From: JADLHS01 sp964561105
GTDB lineage: Bacteria > Verrucomicrobiota > Verrucomicrobiia > Limisphaerales > JADLHS01
Reading direction: 5' to 3'
Length of the DNA: 64,000 nucleotides
NCBI GenBank assembly: GCA_964561105.1
Contig: CAZLOH010000002.1
Coordinates: forward strand, 1-64,000
Positions 7,348-14,841 of this stretch are shown piece by piece. The translations under genes were made by a program, and so were the position numbers. The first letter of the stretch is position 1, and every line of letters starts with the position of its first letter. The notes under the pieces were generated by a model that did no database searches, was not told the DNA's origin, and worked only from the letters and a program-made list of their open reading frames with translations.

Positions 7348-9465
7348 ATGTATTTTGGCGTGGATTATCATCCGGAACAGTGGGTTTACCCCTACGCGGG
7401 CACGGCTGCCAAGCCCGAGTTGCAGTGGGAGGTGGACGCCCGCTTGATGGTGGCCGCCGGCTTCAATGTCGTCCGCATCGGCGAATTCACCTGGGGACTC
7501 TGCGAACCCGAGGACGGCAAGTTCGATTTCGCCTGGTTGCGCCGGGTGATGGATGTGATGGGCAAGGCCGGCATCCAGGTGGTGTTGGCCACGCCCACCG
7601 CCGCCCCGCCGCTGTGGTTGACGAAGAAACACCCCGAGATTCTCCCGCTCGACGAACGCGGCCTGGTCAAACACGAAGGCACGCGCCGCGCCGTCTGCCT
7701 CAACAGCGACGCCTATTGGAATCATGCCAAACGCATCGTCGAGGAACTGGCCCGGGCGATGGGCGATCACCCGCAACTCATCGCCTGGCAGATTGACAAC
7801 GGCGTGGGCAGTCATTTCACCGAGGCCTCGTTCAATGAAGGTTCGCGCCTCGAATGGCAGAACTGGCTCAAGCTCAAATACGAGAGCATCAAACAACTCA
7901 ACACTTTGATGGGCCTCCGGCATTTCGGGCAGACAGTCACCGACTGGACGCAAGTGCCGATGCCCATGGCCGCGCCCACCACGCATAACCCGGCGCTCGC
8001 GGTGGATTGGTGCCGGTTTTGCAGCGACACCATCGTGGCGTTCATCCGGATGCAAGCCGAACTGCTGCGCGAACTCTCGCCCCAATGTCCCGTCACCACC
8101 AACCTGCGCGCGCTGCGGCACCGCTTCGACCACTTCGATCTGGCGGACTCGATTGATTTTGTCTCCATCGAAAGCACGTCGGCCATCAAACCCAAGTCCG
8201 CCGATCTCGCGTGCGAAATTGACATGCTGCGCTCGCTCAAGAAGACCGGCGTGCGCGCCCCCGACGGCGAGCAGGGCTTCTGGGTGATGGAACAAAAGGC
8301 GGGCAACGTCTCGTGGCAGGAGGTCAACTCGGTCATCCGCCCCGGCTATCTGCGCATGTTCACCTACCAGTTGATCTCCCGCGGCGCCACGGCGGTGTTG
8401 TTCTTCCGCTGGCGGCAACCGCGCATCGGCTCGGAAAAATTCCACGGCGCCGTCATGCCGCATCACTTGAGCAAGGACGCCCGCATCTACCGGGAGGTGG
8501 CGCAGATTGGCGAGGAGTTGAAACTGCTCGCGCCGGCGCTGAAAAATTCCCGGGTCTCACCCGAGGTGTGCATCCTCTACTCGCACGACAACGACTGGGC
8601 GCTGCAACAGCCGAACCAGCCGAACAAACACTTCAGCCTGCGCGAACACATTCAACTCATCTACAACGCGCTCCACGATAAAAACATGCCCGTGGATTTC
8701 GCGCGCCCCATCGAAGACCTCTCCAAATACCGGCTCGTTTTCGCGCCTTCCCTGCACCTGCTCTCCGAAGGCGAGGCCGACCGGCTCAAGCTTTACGTGC
8801 AGAATGGCGGCACCCTCGTCGGCACGTTCAACACCGGGCTTGTGGACGCGCATCACATCGCGCCGGACAGCGGCTACCCGCATAACATGACGGATTTGTT
8901 CGGCCTGGAAGTCATGGAGTTCGACATGCTCCCACCCGGCGAGGAAAATCACCTCACCTTCAAGGGCGCATTCCCCACCAGCCATCTGCACGTGGCTCGC
9001 ATCTGGTGCGATGTCATCGAGCCCAAGGAATGTCAGGTGCTCGCCACCTACGCCAAGGATTTTTACGCGGGCCGCCCGGTCCTGACGATGAACACCTTTG
9101 GGCTTGGCAAGGCGGTCTATATCGGCGCCCTGTGCGGCCAGCATTTCTACAACGACCTCGTCATCTGGCTGCGGCAGTTGTGCAATCTCCATCCGCTGCT
9201 CAAAGTGCCGGACAACGTCGAAGTAAGTCTGCGTCAAACCGACGACACCAAGATTTTCTTCCTGATCAACCATCAAAACACCCCGGTCCGCATCCAGTTT
9301 TACAAACCCATGCACGATTTTCTCACCGGCACCACCTTCTCCGGCAACTACGAACTGCCCCCGCACGGCGTGCTCGTGCTCGACGAACATCCCGAAGGCA
9401 AACCCCTGCCGCCGGGTGGCGCCACCAAGGAATCCACCGCCGAACCGGCCGCGACAGCGACTTGA
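7348..9465 (+). CDS. GH42 beta-galactosidase homologue lacking the usual acid/base glutamate
   Basis: A 705-residue cytoplasmic-looking protein without signal peptide. The GH42 barrel begins FGVDYHPEQW and includes GFNVVRIGEFTWGLCEPEDG and APPLWLTKKHPEIL, followed by the trimerisation domain (about residues 400-620) and a small C-terminal beta domain. The family catalytic nucleophile is present as Glu315 in WVMEQKAGNVSW. The acid/base position, normally WQIDNEYG, reads WQIDNGVGSH, so residue 152 is Gly. The usual zinc-binding cysteines after this motif are also absent. Activity on galactosides is therefore doubtful; it may have a changed mechanism or a binding role. It starts about 130 bases after the DUF420 gene and stands alone. 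Confidence 0.85.
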   Translation: MYFGVDYHPEQWVYPYAGTAAKPELQWEVDARLMVAAGFNVVRIGEFTWGLCEPEDGKFDFAWLRRVMDVMGKAGIQVVLATPTAAPPLWLTKKHPEILPLDERGLVKHEGTRRAVCLNSDAYWNHAKRIVEELARAMGDHPQLIAWQIDNGVGSHFTEASFNEGSRLEWQNWLKLKYESIKQLNTLMGLRHFGQTVTDWTQVPMPMAAPTTHNPALAVDWCRFCSDTIVAFIRMQAELLRELSPQCPVTTNLRALRHRFDHFDLADSIDFVSIESTSAIKPKSADLACEIDMLRSLKKTGVRAPDGEQGFWVMEQKAGNVSWQEVNSVIRPGYLRMFTYQLISRGATAVLFFRWRQPRIGSEKFHGAVMPHHLSKDARIYREVAQIGEELKLLAPALKNSRVSPEVCILYSHDNDWALQQPNQPNKHFSLREHIQLIYNALHDKNMPVDFARPIEDLSKYRLVFAPSLHLLSEGEADRLKLYVQNGGTLVGTFNTGLVDAHHIAPDSGYPHNMTDLFGLEVMEFDMLPPGEENHLTFKGAFPTSHLHVARIWCDVIEPKECQVLATYAKDFYAGRPVLTMNTFGLGKAVYIGALCGQHFYNDLVIWLRQLCNLHPLLKVPDNVEVSLRQTDDTKIFFLINHQNTPVRIQFYKPMHDFLTGTTFSGNYELPPHGVLVLDEHPEGKPLPPGGATKESTAEPAATAT

Positions 9466-9531
9466 GTTTAACGCTCGTAACGCGCCACCGGTCGCGTGTA
9501 AGCTGGTGATCACGGTAATGACTGCCATCGC

Positions 9532-9942
9532 ATGATGCCGCCCCGGGTCAAACAAATTCCCCGGCGCGGCCCGTTGCTTCGCACCGCCCGCCAGCGCGTC
9601 CTCGCTGAATGGCGGGGGGCGGATTTCTCGTCACTCGAAATCGCCCAGGCGATTCGCGCCCGGCCGTTGGCCAACCTCCTTCCCGAGGTTCTGACCGACC
9701 TCCGCATGGATCAGAAGCGCGCCGAGATCGAAATCGTCCGCGTCTGGAACGAACTGCTGGATCCAAACATCACCCAGCACGCACAGCCCGCCGGAATTCG
9801 CAACGGCACGCTCTTCGTGAACGTGGACACCAGTGTCTGGCTCAGCGAAATCGTCCGCTACCGCCGCCGGGAAATCCTCGATCGGCTGCAAAACAGCTTT
9901 GGGCGCGAAGTCATCGCCCGCATTTCGTTCCGGATTGGTTAA
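9532..9942 (+). CDS. DUF721/DciA-like protein
   Basis: A 136-residue protein of the DUF721 type. The core VWNELLDPNITQHAQPAGIRNGTLFVNVDTSVWLSEIVRYRRREILDRLQ has the family pattern of a W.......H..P..i..gtL.v.v.s..W...L.......l. Family knowledge: DciA-type proteins help load the replicative helicase DnaB in bacteria that lack DnaC; whether this copy does so is inferred. Two adjacent ATG codons (9532, 9535) are possible starts. It is convergent with the epimerase gene, 41 bases apart. Confidence 0.7.
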   Translation: MMPPRVKQIPRRGPLLRTARQRVLAEWRGADFSSLEIAQAIRARPLANLLPEVLTDLRMDQKRAEIEIVRVWNELLDPNITQHAQPAGIRNGTLFVNVDTSVWLSEIVRYRRREILDRLQNSFGREVIARISFRIG

Positions 9943-9983
9943 GGCTGCTTTGCCGCCGCCGGGCGGCGACACGTCCGGCCGAG

Positions 9984-10910
9984 TCAGCTCACCGGACGGT
10001 TCAGTCGCTCAAGCTCGGCCGTGTAGCCCTGGCGGAAGTTCGGATACGCAAACTGATAGTCCAGTTCCAGCTTGAGGCGGTGATTGGAAACTTTTTTGTC
10101 GGTCACTCCCCGTCTGCGCGCCGCCGCTGCTTCAACCGGCACGGAGATCGGCAATGGCTGGTCCAAGGTGCGCGACAACCATTGGAAAAAGTGGAGCTGA
10201 CTCACCGGCTCATCATCCACCGCATTGTAAATCTCGCCGGCCCGTCCGTTCCGCAGCGCCGCAACAATGACGCCGATCAAGTCGTCCCGATGAATCATGT
10301 TCAACGTCCGCCCGCCCGCCCCCTCAATCCGCGCCTCGCCACGGAGAAACTGTTTCAACCAGTAGCCCCGGCCCGGTCCATAGATTCCCGCCACGCGCAA
10401 GATCACCGCCGGAAACGGGTGAGGCGAGCGTCCTCGCGAACCTTGCGCGGCGATGCCACTCCCACTCTGGCAAGCTGCGTCGAGCAAGAGCTTTTCCGTC
10501 GCCGCGAGCACTTGGGCGGTTTCTGATTCCGGCTGGGTCGGGCTGGTTTCATCCACCGTCGAACCATCGTTCTGGCCGTAAACTCCGGTGCTGCTGGTGT
10601 AAACGAATTTCCGCGGCGGCGCTGCGGCCAGCCATCCGATCAAGTTCCGCGTGCCTTGCAAATAAAGCCGGCGATAATCCTCGACTCCGCCACCGCCCGA
10701 CGCCACGCAGTTCACGACCCAGTCGTAATCGCGCGGCAACTCTGCCAGCGCTGCCGGTTGCGTGATGTCGGCTGTCAGGGGTTTGATTCCGGCGCGCTCC
10801 AGCTCGTCGGCTTGCGACCGCTGCAAGCCAAACACCTCGTGCCCTTGCTTCACCAGCTCCGCTCCCAGCGGCCGGCCGACGTATCCACAACCCACGATCA
10901 ACACACGCAT
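9984..10910 (-). CDS. NAD-dependent epimerase/dehydratase, extended SDR family
   Basis: A 308-residue Rossmann-fold protein resembling the YeeZ/SDR_a5 group. The N-terminal nucleotide loop is VLIVGCGYVGRPLG, the catalytic pair appears as YTSSTGVYGQNDG with its Tyr, and ILRVAGIYGPGR is the family block after the active site. Then HRDDLIGVIVAAL and EIYNAVDDEPVS follow as in other members. Between LLLDAACQ and AVILRV an extra 20 or so residues (SGSGIAAQGSRGRSPHPFP) are inserted, rich in Gly, Ser and Arg and looking like translated repeat DNA. Substrate unknown. Confidence 0.85.
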   Translation of the reverse strand: MRVLIVGCGYVGRPLGAELVKQGHEVFGLQRSQADELERAGIKPLTADITQPAALAELPRDYDWVVNCVASGGGGVEDYRRLYLQGTRNLIGWLAAAPPRKFVYTSSTGVYGQNDGSTVDETSPTQPESETAQVLAATEKLLLDAACQSGSGIAAQGSRGRSPHPFPAVILRVAGIYGPGRGYWLKQFLRGEARIEGAGGRTLNMIHRDDLIGVIVAALRNGRAGEIYNAVDDEPVSQLHFFQWLSRTLDQPLPISVPVEAAAARRRGVTDKKVSNHRLKLELDYQFAYPNFRQGYTAELERLNRPVS

Positions 10911-11159
10911 GACCCAGAGTTAAACGCAAAGGCGCCAGGACGCAAAGGCGCAAAGCGCACGCGGCGTTCCGTCAGGATTCGCCACAGCCGCCGGCGTTCA
11001 AACGATCGGTCAGACATTGCTTCAGCGGTGCTTGGAAACGCCAGACACTCTCCGGCTTGGCACCCAAGATCGTGGGGGTCGGGCAGTCTTGCGGCAGGGA
11101 TTGCGTCGGCCCGGTCGCTCCCTGAGCAAGCTCACCTTTGCAAACAAACTTTGTTTCCG

Positions 11160-13835
11160 ATGCCAGCCTGCTACGCTGCTTCCGTGGTGCAATCGCCCGC
11201 AATTGAAAATCTCGCGACTGGTGCGCAGGCCGTTCCGCGGTGGCCCGAGTTGCTCGCGCCCGCCGGGGACAGGGATTGCGCGAAGGCCGCGGTCGAGAAT
11301 GGCGCGGATGCGATCTACTTCGGTCTGGAAAAATTCAACGCCCGGATGCGGGCGCATAATTTCACCGTCGGCGACCTGCCCGGGCTGATGGAGTTTCTGC
11401 ACCGGCGCGGCGTGAAAGGTTACGTCACGTTTAACACCCTCATCTTCGAGGACGAGCTGGGGGCGGCGGGCGATTATCTGCGTTCAATCATCCGCGCCGG
11501 AGTGGACGCCGCCATCGTGCAGGACGTGGGCATCTGCCGGCTCATCCGGTCGCTCTCGCCGGATTTCCCCATCCACGCCTCGACGCAAATGACCGTGACC
11601 AGCGCGGCCGGCGTGGCGTTCGCGCGCGCACTCGGCTGCAGTCTGGTCGTGCTGGCGCGCGAGTGTTCCGTTGCGGAGATTGAGAAAATCAACCGGGCAG
11701 GGCGCGCGGACGCCGAGCCCACGGGATTGCCGCTGGAGGTATTCGTTCACGGCGCGTTGTGCGTGGCTTACTCCGGCCAATGCCTCACCAGCGAAGCGCT
11801 CGGCGGGCGTTCGGCCAATCGCGGCGAGTGCGCCCAGGCGTGCCGGATGCCCTACGAATTGATCTCCGACGGCCGGCCGGTTTCGCTCGGTGACCGCAAG
11901 TATCTGCTCAGTCCGCAAGACCTCGCCGGACTGGACGTTTTGCCTGAGTTGATCCAGGCCGGCGTGGCGTCGTTGAAAATCGAGGGCCGGCTCAAGACGC
12001 CGGAATACGTGGCGAACATCACGCGGGTTTACCGGGCCGCTCTCGAAGGGATTTGGAGCAGCCGACGTGCGGAGGCTCAAACTTCATCTGCTGCCAGCAA
12101 GCATGAGTCTCCTCACATCGGCTGCTACGAAGCAAAGGATCGTTACGATCTGGAGATGGCGTTCTCGCGCGGGCTTTACACCGGCTGGTTCGGCGGTAAC
12201 GACAACCAACGACTCGTCCACGCGCGGTTCGGGAAAAAACGCGGAGTCTATCTTGGTGAAGTTGATCGGGTCTTTCGCGACGGAGTGGCCCTCAAGCTGG
12301 AAAATCCGGTCAAACCCGGTGATGGCGTGGTTTTCGACGCAGGCAAACCCGAGGAGCGCGAGGAGGGCGGACGAGTCTATGCCGTGAAAAACGCGGAGCG
12401 CGGAATGCCGAGCGCGGAACTCCGGTTCGGCCACGGCGACATTGATTTCTCCCGCGTCCACGTTGGCGACAAGCTGTGGAAGACGAGTGACCCCGAACTG
12501 GATCGCCGCCTGCGCCAGACTTTCGCCGGCGACCAGCCCCGGTTTCAACGTCCGCTGAACGTGGAAGTTCACGGGCGGCCCGGCCTGCCCCTCACGTTGA
12601 TCGCGCGCGACGAAGCCGGCCACATCGCCAGGGTGGAATCGGGGATGCCGTTGGAAAGAGCGGAACAGCAGCCGCTGACCACGGAACGATTGCGCGCCCA
12701 ACTGGGCCGGCTGGGCGGGACACCATTCCGGCTGGGCGAACTGAAGAACGAGCTAACCGGCAATGTCATGTTACCGGTGAGCGAGTTGAACCGGTTGCGA
12801 CGCGCGGTGGTGGTGGAATTGGAACGGCAGCGCGCTCAACCACAGCGATGGCGGCTGGCGGAGTCCCATTCCATCGCGTCGGAAACATTGCTCCGGGAAA
12901 CTTCCGGCCCGCGACAGCGGCAGCGAGACAACGAGGAACGCGTTCCCACGAGTCATTTGATTGTTCTTGTCCGCAACCTGAGCCAACTGGAAGCCGCGCT
13001 GACATCTGGCGTGACGACGATCTATTGCGATTTCGAGAATCCCAAAAAATACCGTGAGGCGGTGGACCTGAGCCGTGCGGCGAAGCTCGAACACCATGCG
13101 CCGGGCCCGAGCGGCCCCTCGTCGCCCGCCTCCCGACCTCCGACTATTTTTGTGGCTCCGCCACGCATTTTCAAAACCGGCGAGGAATGGATCCTGGAAC
13201 AGGTTCGCTCCTGCAACGCCGACGGTTACCTCGTCCGCAATTACGATCAGCTCAAGTATTTCGCGAACGACCGGCGCGTGGGGGATTTCTCACTGAACAT
13301 TGCCAACCGGTTGACGGCGGATTATTTCAAGAACCAGTTCAGGCTCGAACGGGTGACGGCAAGTTACGACCTCAACTTCCAGCAGCTTGAGTCGTTGCTG
13401 GCGGCGGCTCCGCCGGAATGGTTCGAGATCACCCTCCACCAGCACATCCCGATGTTTCACATGGAGCACTGCGTGTTCTGCGCGTTTCTCTCGCGCGGCA
13501 GGGATTACCGCGACTGTGGTCGCCCCTGCGATGTTCACGAGGTGCGGCTGCGCGATCGCGTGGGCATGGAGCATCCGCTCAAGGCGGACGTGGGCTGTCG
13601 GAACACGGTATTCAACGCTCAGGCGCAAACCGGCGCGGAGTATGGGGCGCGACTGCTCGCGCTGGGCGCGCGCCATTTCCGGGTGGAGTTCCTGAACGAA
13701 ACACCCACCCAGGTTGCCCAGACCATTTCCAAATACCGCCAGCTTCTGCGCGGTGAAATCACGGGCACTCAACTCTGGCGGGAGTTGAAGCTCACCAATC
13801 AACTCGGCGTCACGCGCGGTCAGATGGCGGGGTGA
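11160..13835 (+). CDS. U32 family peptidase / RlhA-like protein with collagenase-like domain
   Basis: An 891-residue member of the large U32 group (E. coli RlhA hydroxylates 23S rRNA C2501). Visible are the start ELLAPAGDRDCAKAAVENGADAIYFG, the U32 signature EVFVHGALCVAYSGQCLTS, the cysteine cluster NRGECAQACRMPY, and SLKIEGRLKTPEYVA. The C-terminal half has a DUF3656-like part and a second repeat with EHCVFCAFLSRGRDYRDCGRPC, cysteines that may hold an iron-sulfur cluster. ATG 11160 is taken as start; GTG at 11184 is an alternative and neither has a strong ribosome site. The frame contains an in-frame palindromic insertion at 12057-12126. A short hairpin gggtgaa...ttcaccc overlaps the stop. 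Confidence 0.85.
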   Translation: MPACYAASVVQSPAIENLATGAQAVPRWPELLAPAGDRDCAKAAVENGADAIYFGLEKFNARMRAHNFTVGDLPGLMEFLHRRGVKGYVTFNTLIFEDELGAAGDYLRSIIRAGVDAAIVQDVGICRLIRSLSPDFPIHASTQMTVTSAAGVAFARALGCSLVVLARECSVAEIEKINRAGRADAEPTGLPLEVFVHGALCVAYSGQCLTSEALGGRSANRGECAQACRMPYELISDGRPVSLGDRKYLLSPQDLAGLDVLPELIQAGVASLKIEGRLKTPEYVANITRVYRAALEGIWSSRRAEAQTSSAASKHESPHIGCYEAKDRYDLEMAFSRGLYTGWFGGNDNQRLVHARFGKKRGVYLGEVDRVFRDGVALKLENPVKPGDGVVFDAGKPEEREEGGRVYAVKNAERGMPSAELRFGHGDIDFSRVHVGDKLWKTSDPELDRRLRQTFAGDQPRFQRPLNVEVHGRPGLPLTLIARDEAGHIARVESGMPLERAEQQPLTTERLRAQLGRLGGTPFRLGELKNELTGNVMLPVSELNRLRRAVVVELERQRAQPQRWRLAESHSIASETLLRETSGPRQRQRDNEERVPTSHLIVLVRNLSQLEAALTSGVTTIYCDFENPKKYREAVDLSRAAKLEHHAPGPSGPSSPASRPPTIFVAPPRIFKTGEEWILEQVRSCNADGYLVRNYDQLKYFANDRRVGDFSLNIANRLTADYFKNQFRLERVTASYDLNFQQLESLLAAAPPEWFEITLHQHIPMFHMEHCVFCAFLSRGRDYRDCGRPCDVHEVRLRDRVGMEHPLKADVGCRNTVFNAQAQTGAEYGARLLALGARHFRVEFLNETPTQVAQTISKYRQLLRGEITGTQLWRELKLTNQLGVTRGQMAG
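12057..12126. repeat. REP-like palindrome inserted in frame inside the U32 gene
   Basis: Arms agcagccgacgtgcggaggc.. (12057-12078) and 12105-12126 pair at 19 of 22 positions around a 26-base loop. Translated it gives SSRRAEAQTSSAASKHESPH, unlike the protein around it, between RAALEGIW and DRYDLEMAFSRG, which are adjacent in the family pattern. The arms resemble the intergenic palindrome at 5516-5583 (gtagccgccgacgt... against agcagccgacgt...). Confidence 0.72.
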
Positions 13836-14022
13836 ATAAACTTCACCCGTGTTTCTCCTCGTCCTCGAACGTCAGGTTGGCGTGAGCGGAAATGATTGTG
13901 GAGGTGAGGAAGCCCGGAATGCACCGAGACGCAAACACGCGCAGCCCAAGACGGCCGTCCTGCGTCCTGACCTGCGTCCCAACGGCGATTTACTTTCGCC
14001 GCGCACACTGTTAAAAGGCGGG

Positions 14023-14841
14023 GTGCTCAACGAGGCCCGCATCTGGAAATCCCTGACGGACGCACGCCGGCTGACGCTCATCGCCGGGCCGTGTGTGATC
14101 GAGAGCGAACGACTCTGCTTCAAGGTCGCGGAGGCGCTGGTGAAAACCTGCGCGCGACTCGGCATCAACTACGTCTTCAAGGCCAGCTTCGACAAGGCGA
14201 ACCGCACCTCGGGCCGATCCTTCCGCGGGCCCGGATTGGAAGCAGGCTTGAAGGTGCTGGCCCGGGTGCGCGTCGAATTCGGCGTGCCGGTGCTCACGGA
14301 CATTCACCACGAAGCGCACGCCGCGATTGCCGGAGAGGTGGCGGACATCCTGCAAATCCCCGCGTTCCTCTGCCGACAGACGGATTTGATCGAGGCGGCC
14401 GTGCTCACGGGCCAGGTCGTCAACCTCAAGAAGGGCCAGTTCCTCTCGCCCGTCGAAATGAAGCGCGTGGCGGAAAAGGCGCGTCAGGCGGGCGGAGAAA
14501 AAATCCTGCTGACGGAACGCGGCACGACTTTTGGCTACAACAATCTCGTCGCCGACCTGCGCTCAATCCCGATCCTGAAGCAGACCGGCTGCCCGGTGAT
14601 CTTCGACGCCACACACTCGGTGCAACTGCCCGGTGGCGGGGGCGACCAGTCGTCCGGCGAACGCCAGTTCGCGCCGGTGCTGGCGCGCGCAGCTCTGGCG
14701 GCCGGGGCGAACGGCGTGTTCATCGAAACCCATCCGCAACCGGACCGCGCCCTGAGCGACGGGCCAAACATGATTCCGCTGGCGGAAATGCCCGGCGTGC
14801 TGCGCGGTTTGCTGAAGGTTTTCAACGCCGTGCGCGAATGA
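14023..14841 (+). CDS. kdsA: 3-deoxy-8-phosphooctulonate (KDO-8-P) synthase
   Basis: Condenses arabinose-5-phosphate with phosphoenolpyruvate to KDO-8-phosphate, the first committed step to the inner core sugar of LPS. The 272-residue protein shows LTLIAGPCVIESE, FKASFDKANRTSGRSFRGPG, ILLTERGTTFGYNNLVADLRS, PVIFDATHSVQLPGG and GVFIETHPQPDRALSDGPNM, all KdsA blocks. The Cys in AGPC marks the metal-dependent class II, unlike the Asn of the E. coli enzyme. GTG 14023, preceded by AAGGCGGG, is chosen over the frame start at 13849 because it gives normal family length. The next gene overlaps by four bases, starting the LPS-export operon. Confidence 0.93.
   Translation: MLNEARIWKSLTDARRLTLIAGPCVIESERLCFKVAEALVKTCARLGINYVFKASFDKANRTSGRSFRGPGLEAGLKVLARVRVEFGVPVLTDIHHEAHAAIAGEVADILQIPAFLCRQTDLIEAAVLTGQVVNLKKGQFLSPVEMKRVAEKARQAGGEKILLTERGTTFGYNNLVADLRSIPILKQTGCPVIFDATHSVQLPGGGGDQSSGERQFAPVLARAALAAGANGVFIETHPQPDRALSDGPNMIPLAEMPGVLRGLLKVFNAVRE

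Noticed and set aside
7261..8466. Long minus-strand frame (about 400 codons)
   Set aside because: It is antisense to the GH42 gene, and its composition is that of a reverse-strand frame in GC-rich DNA. No family pattern or ribosome site.
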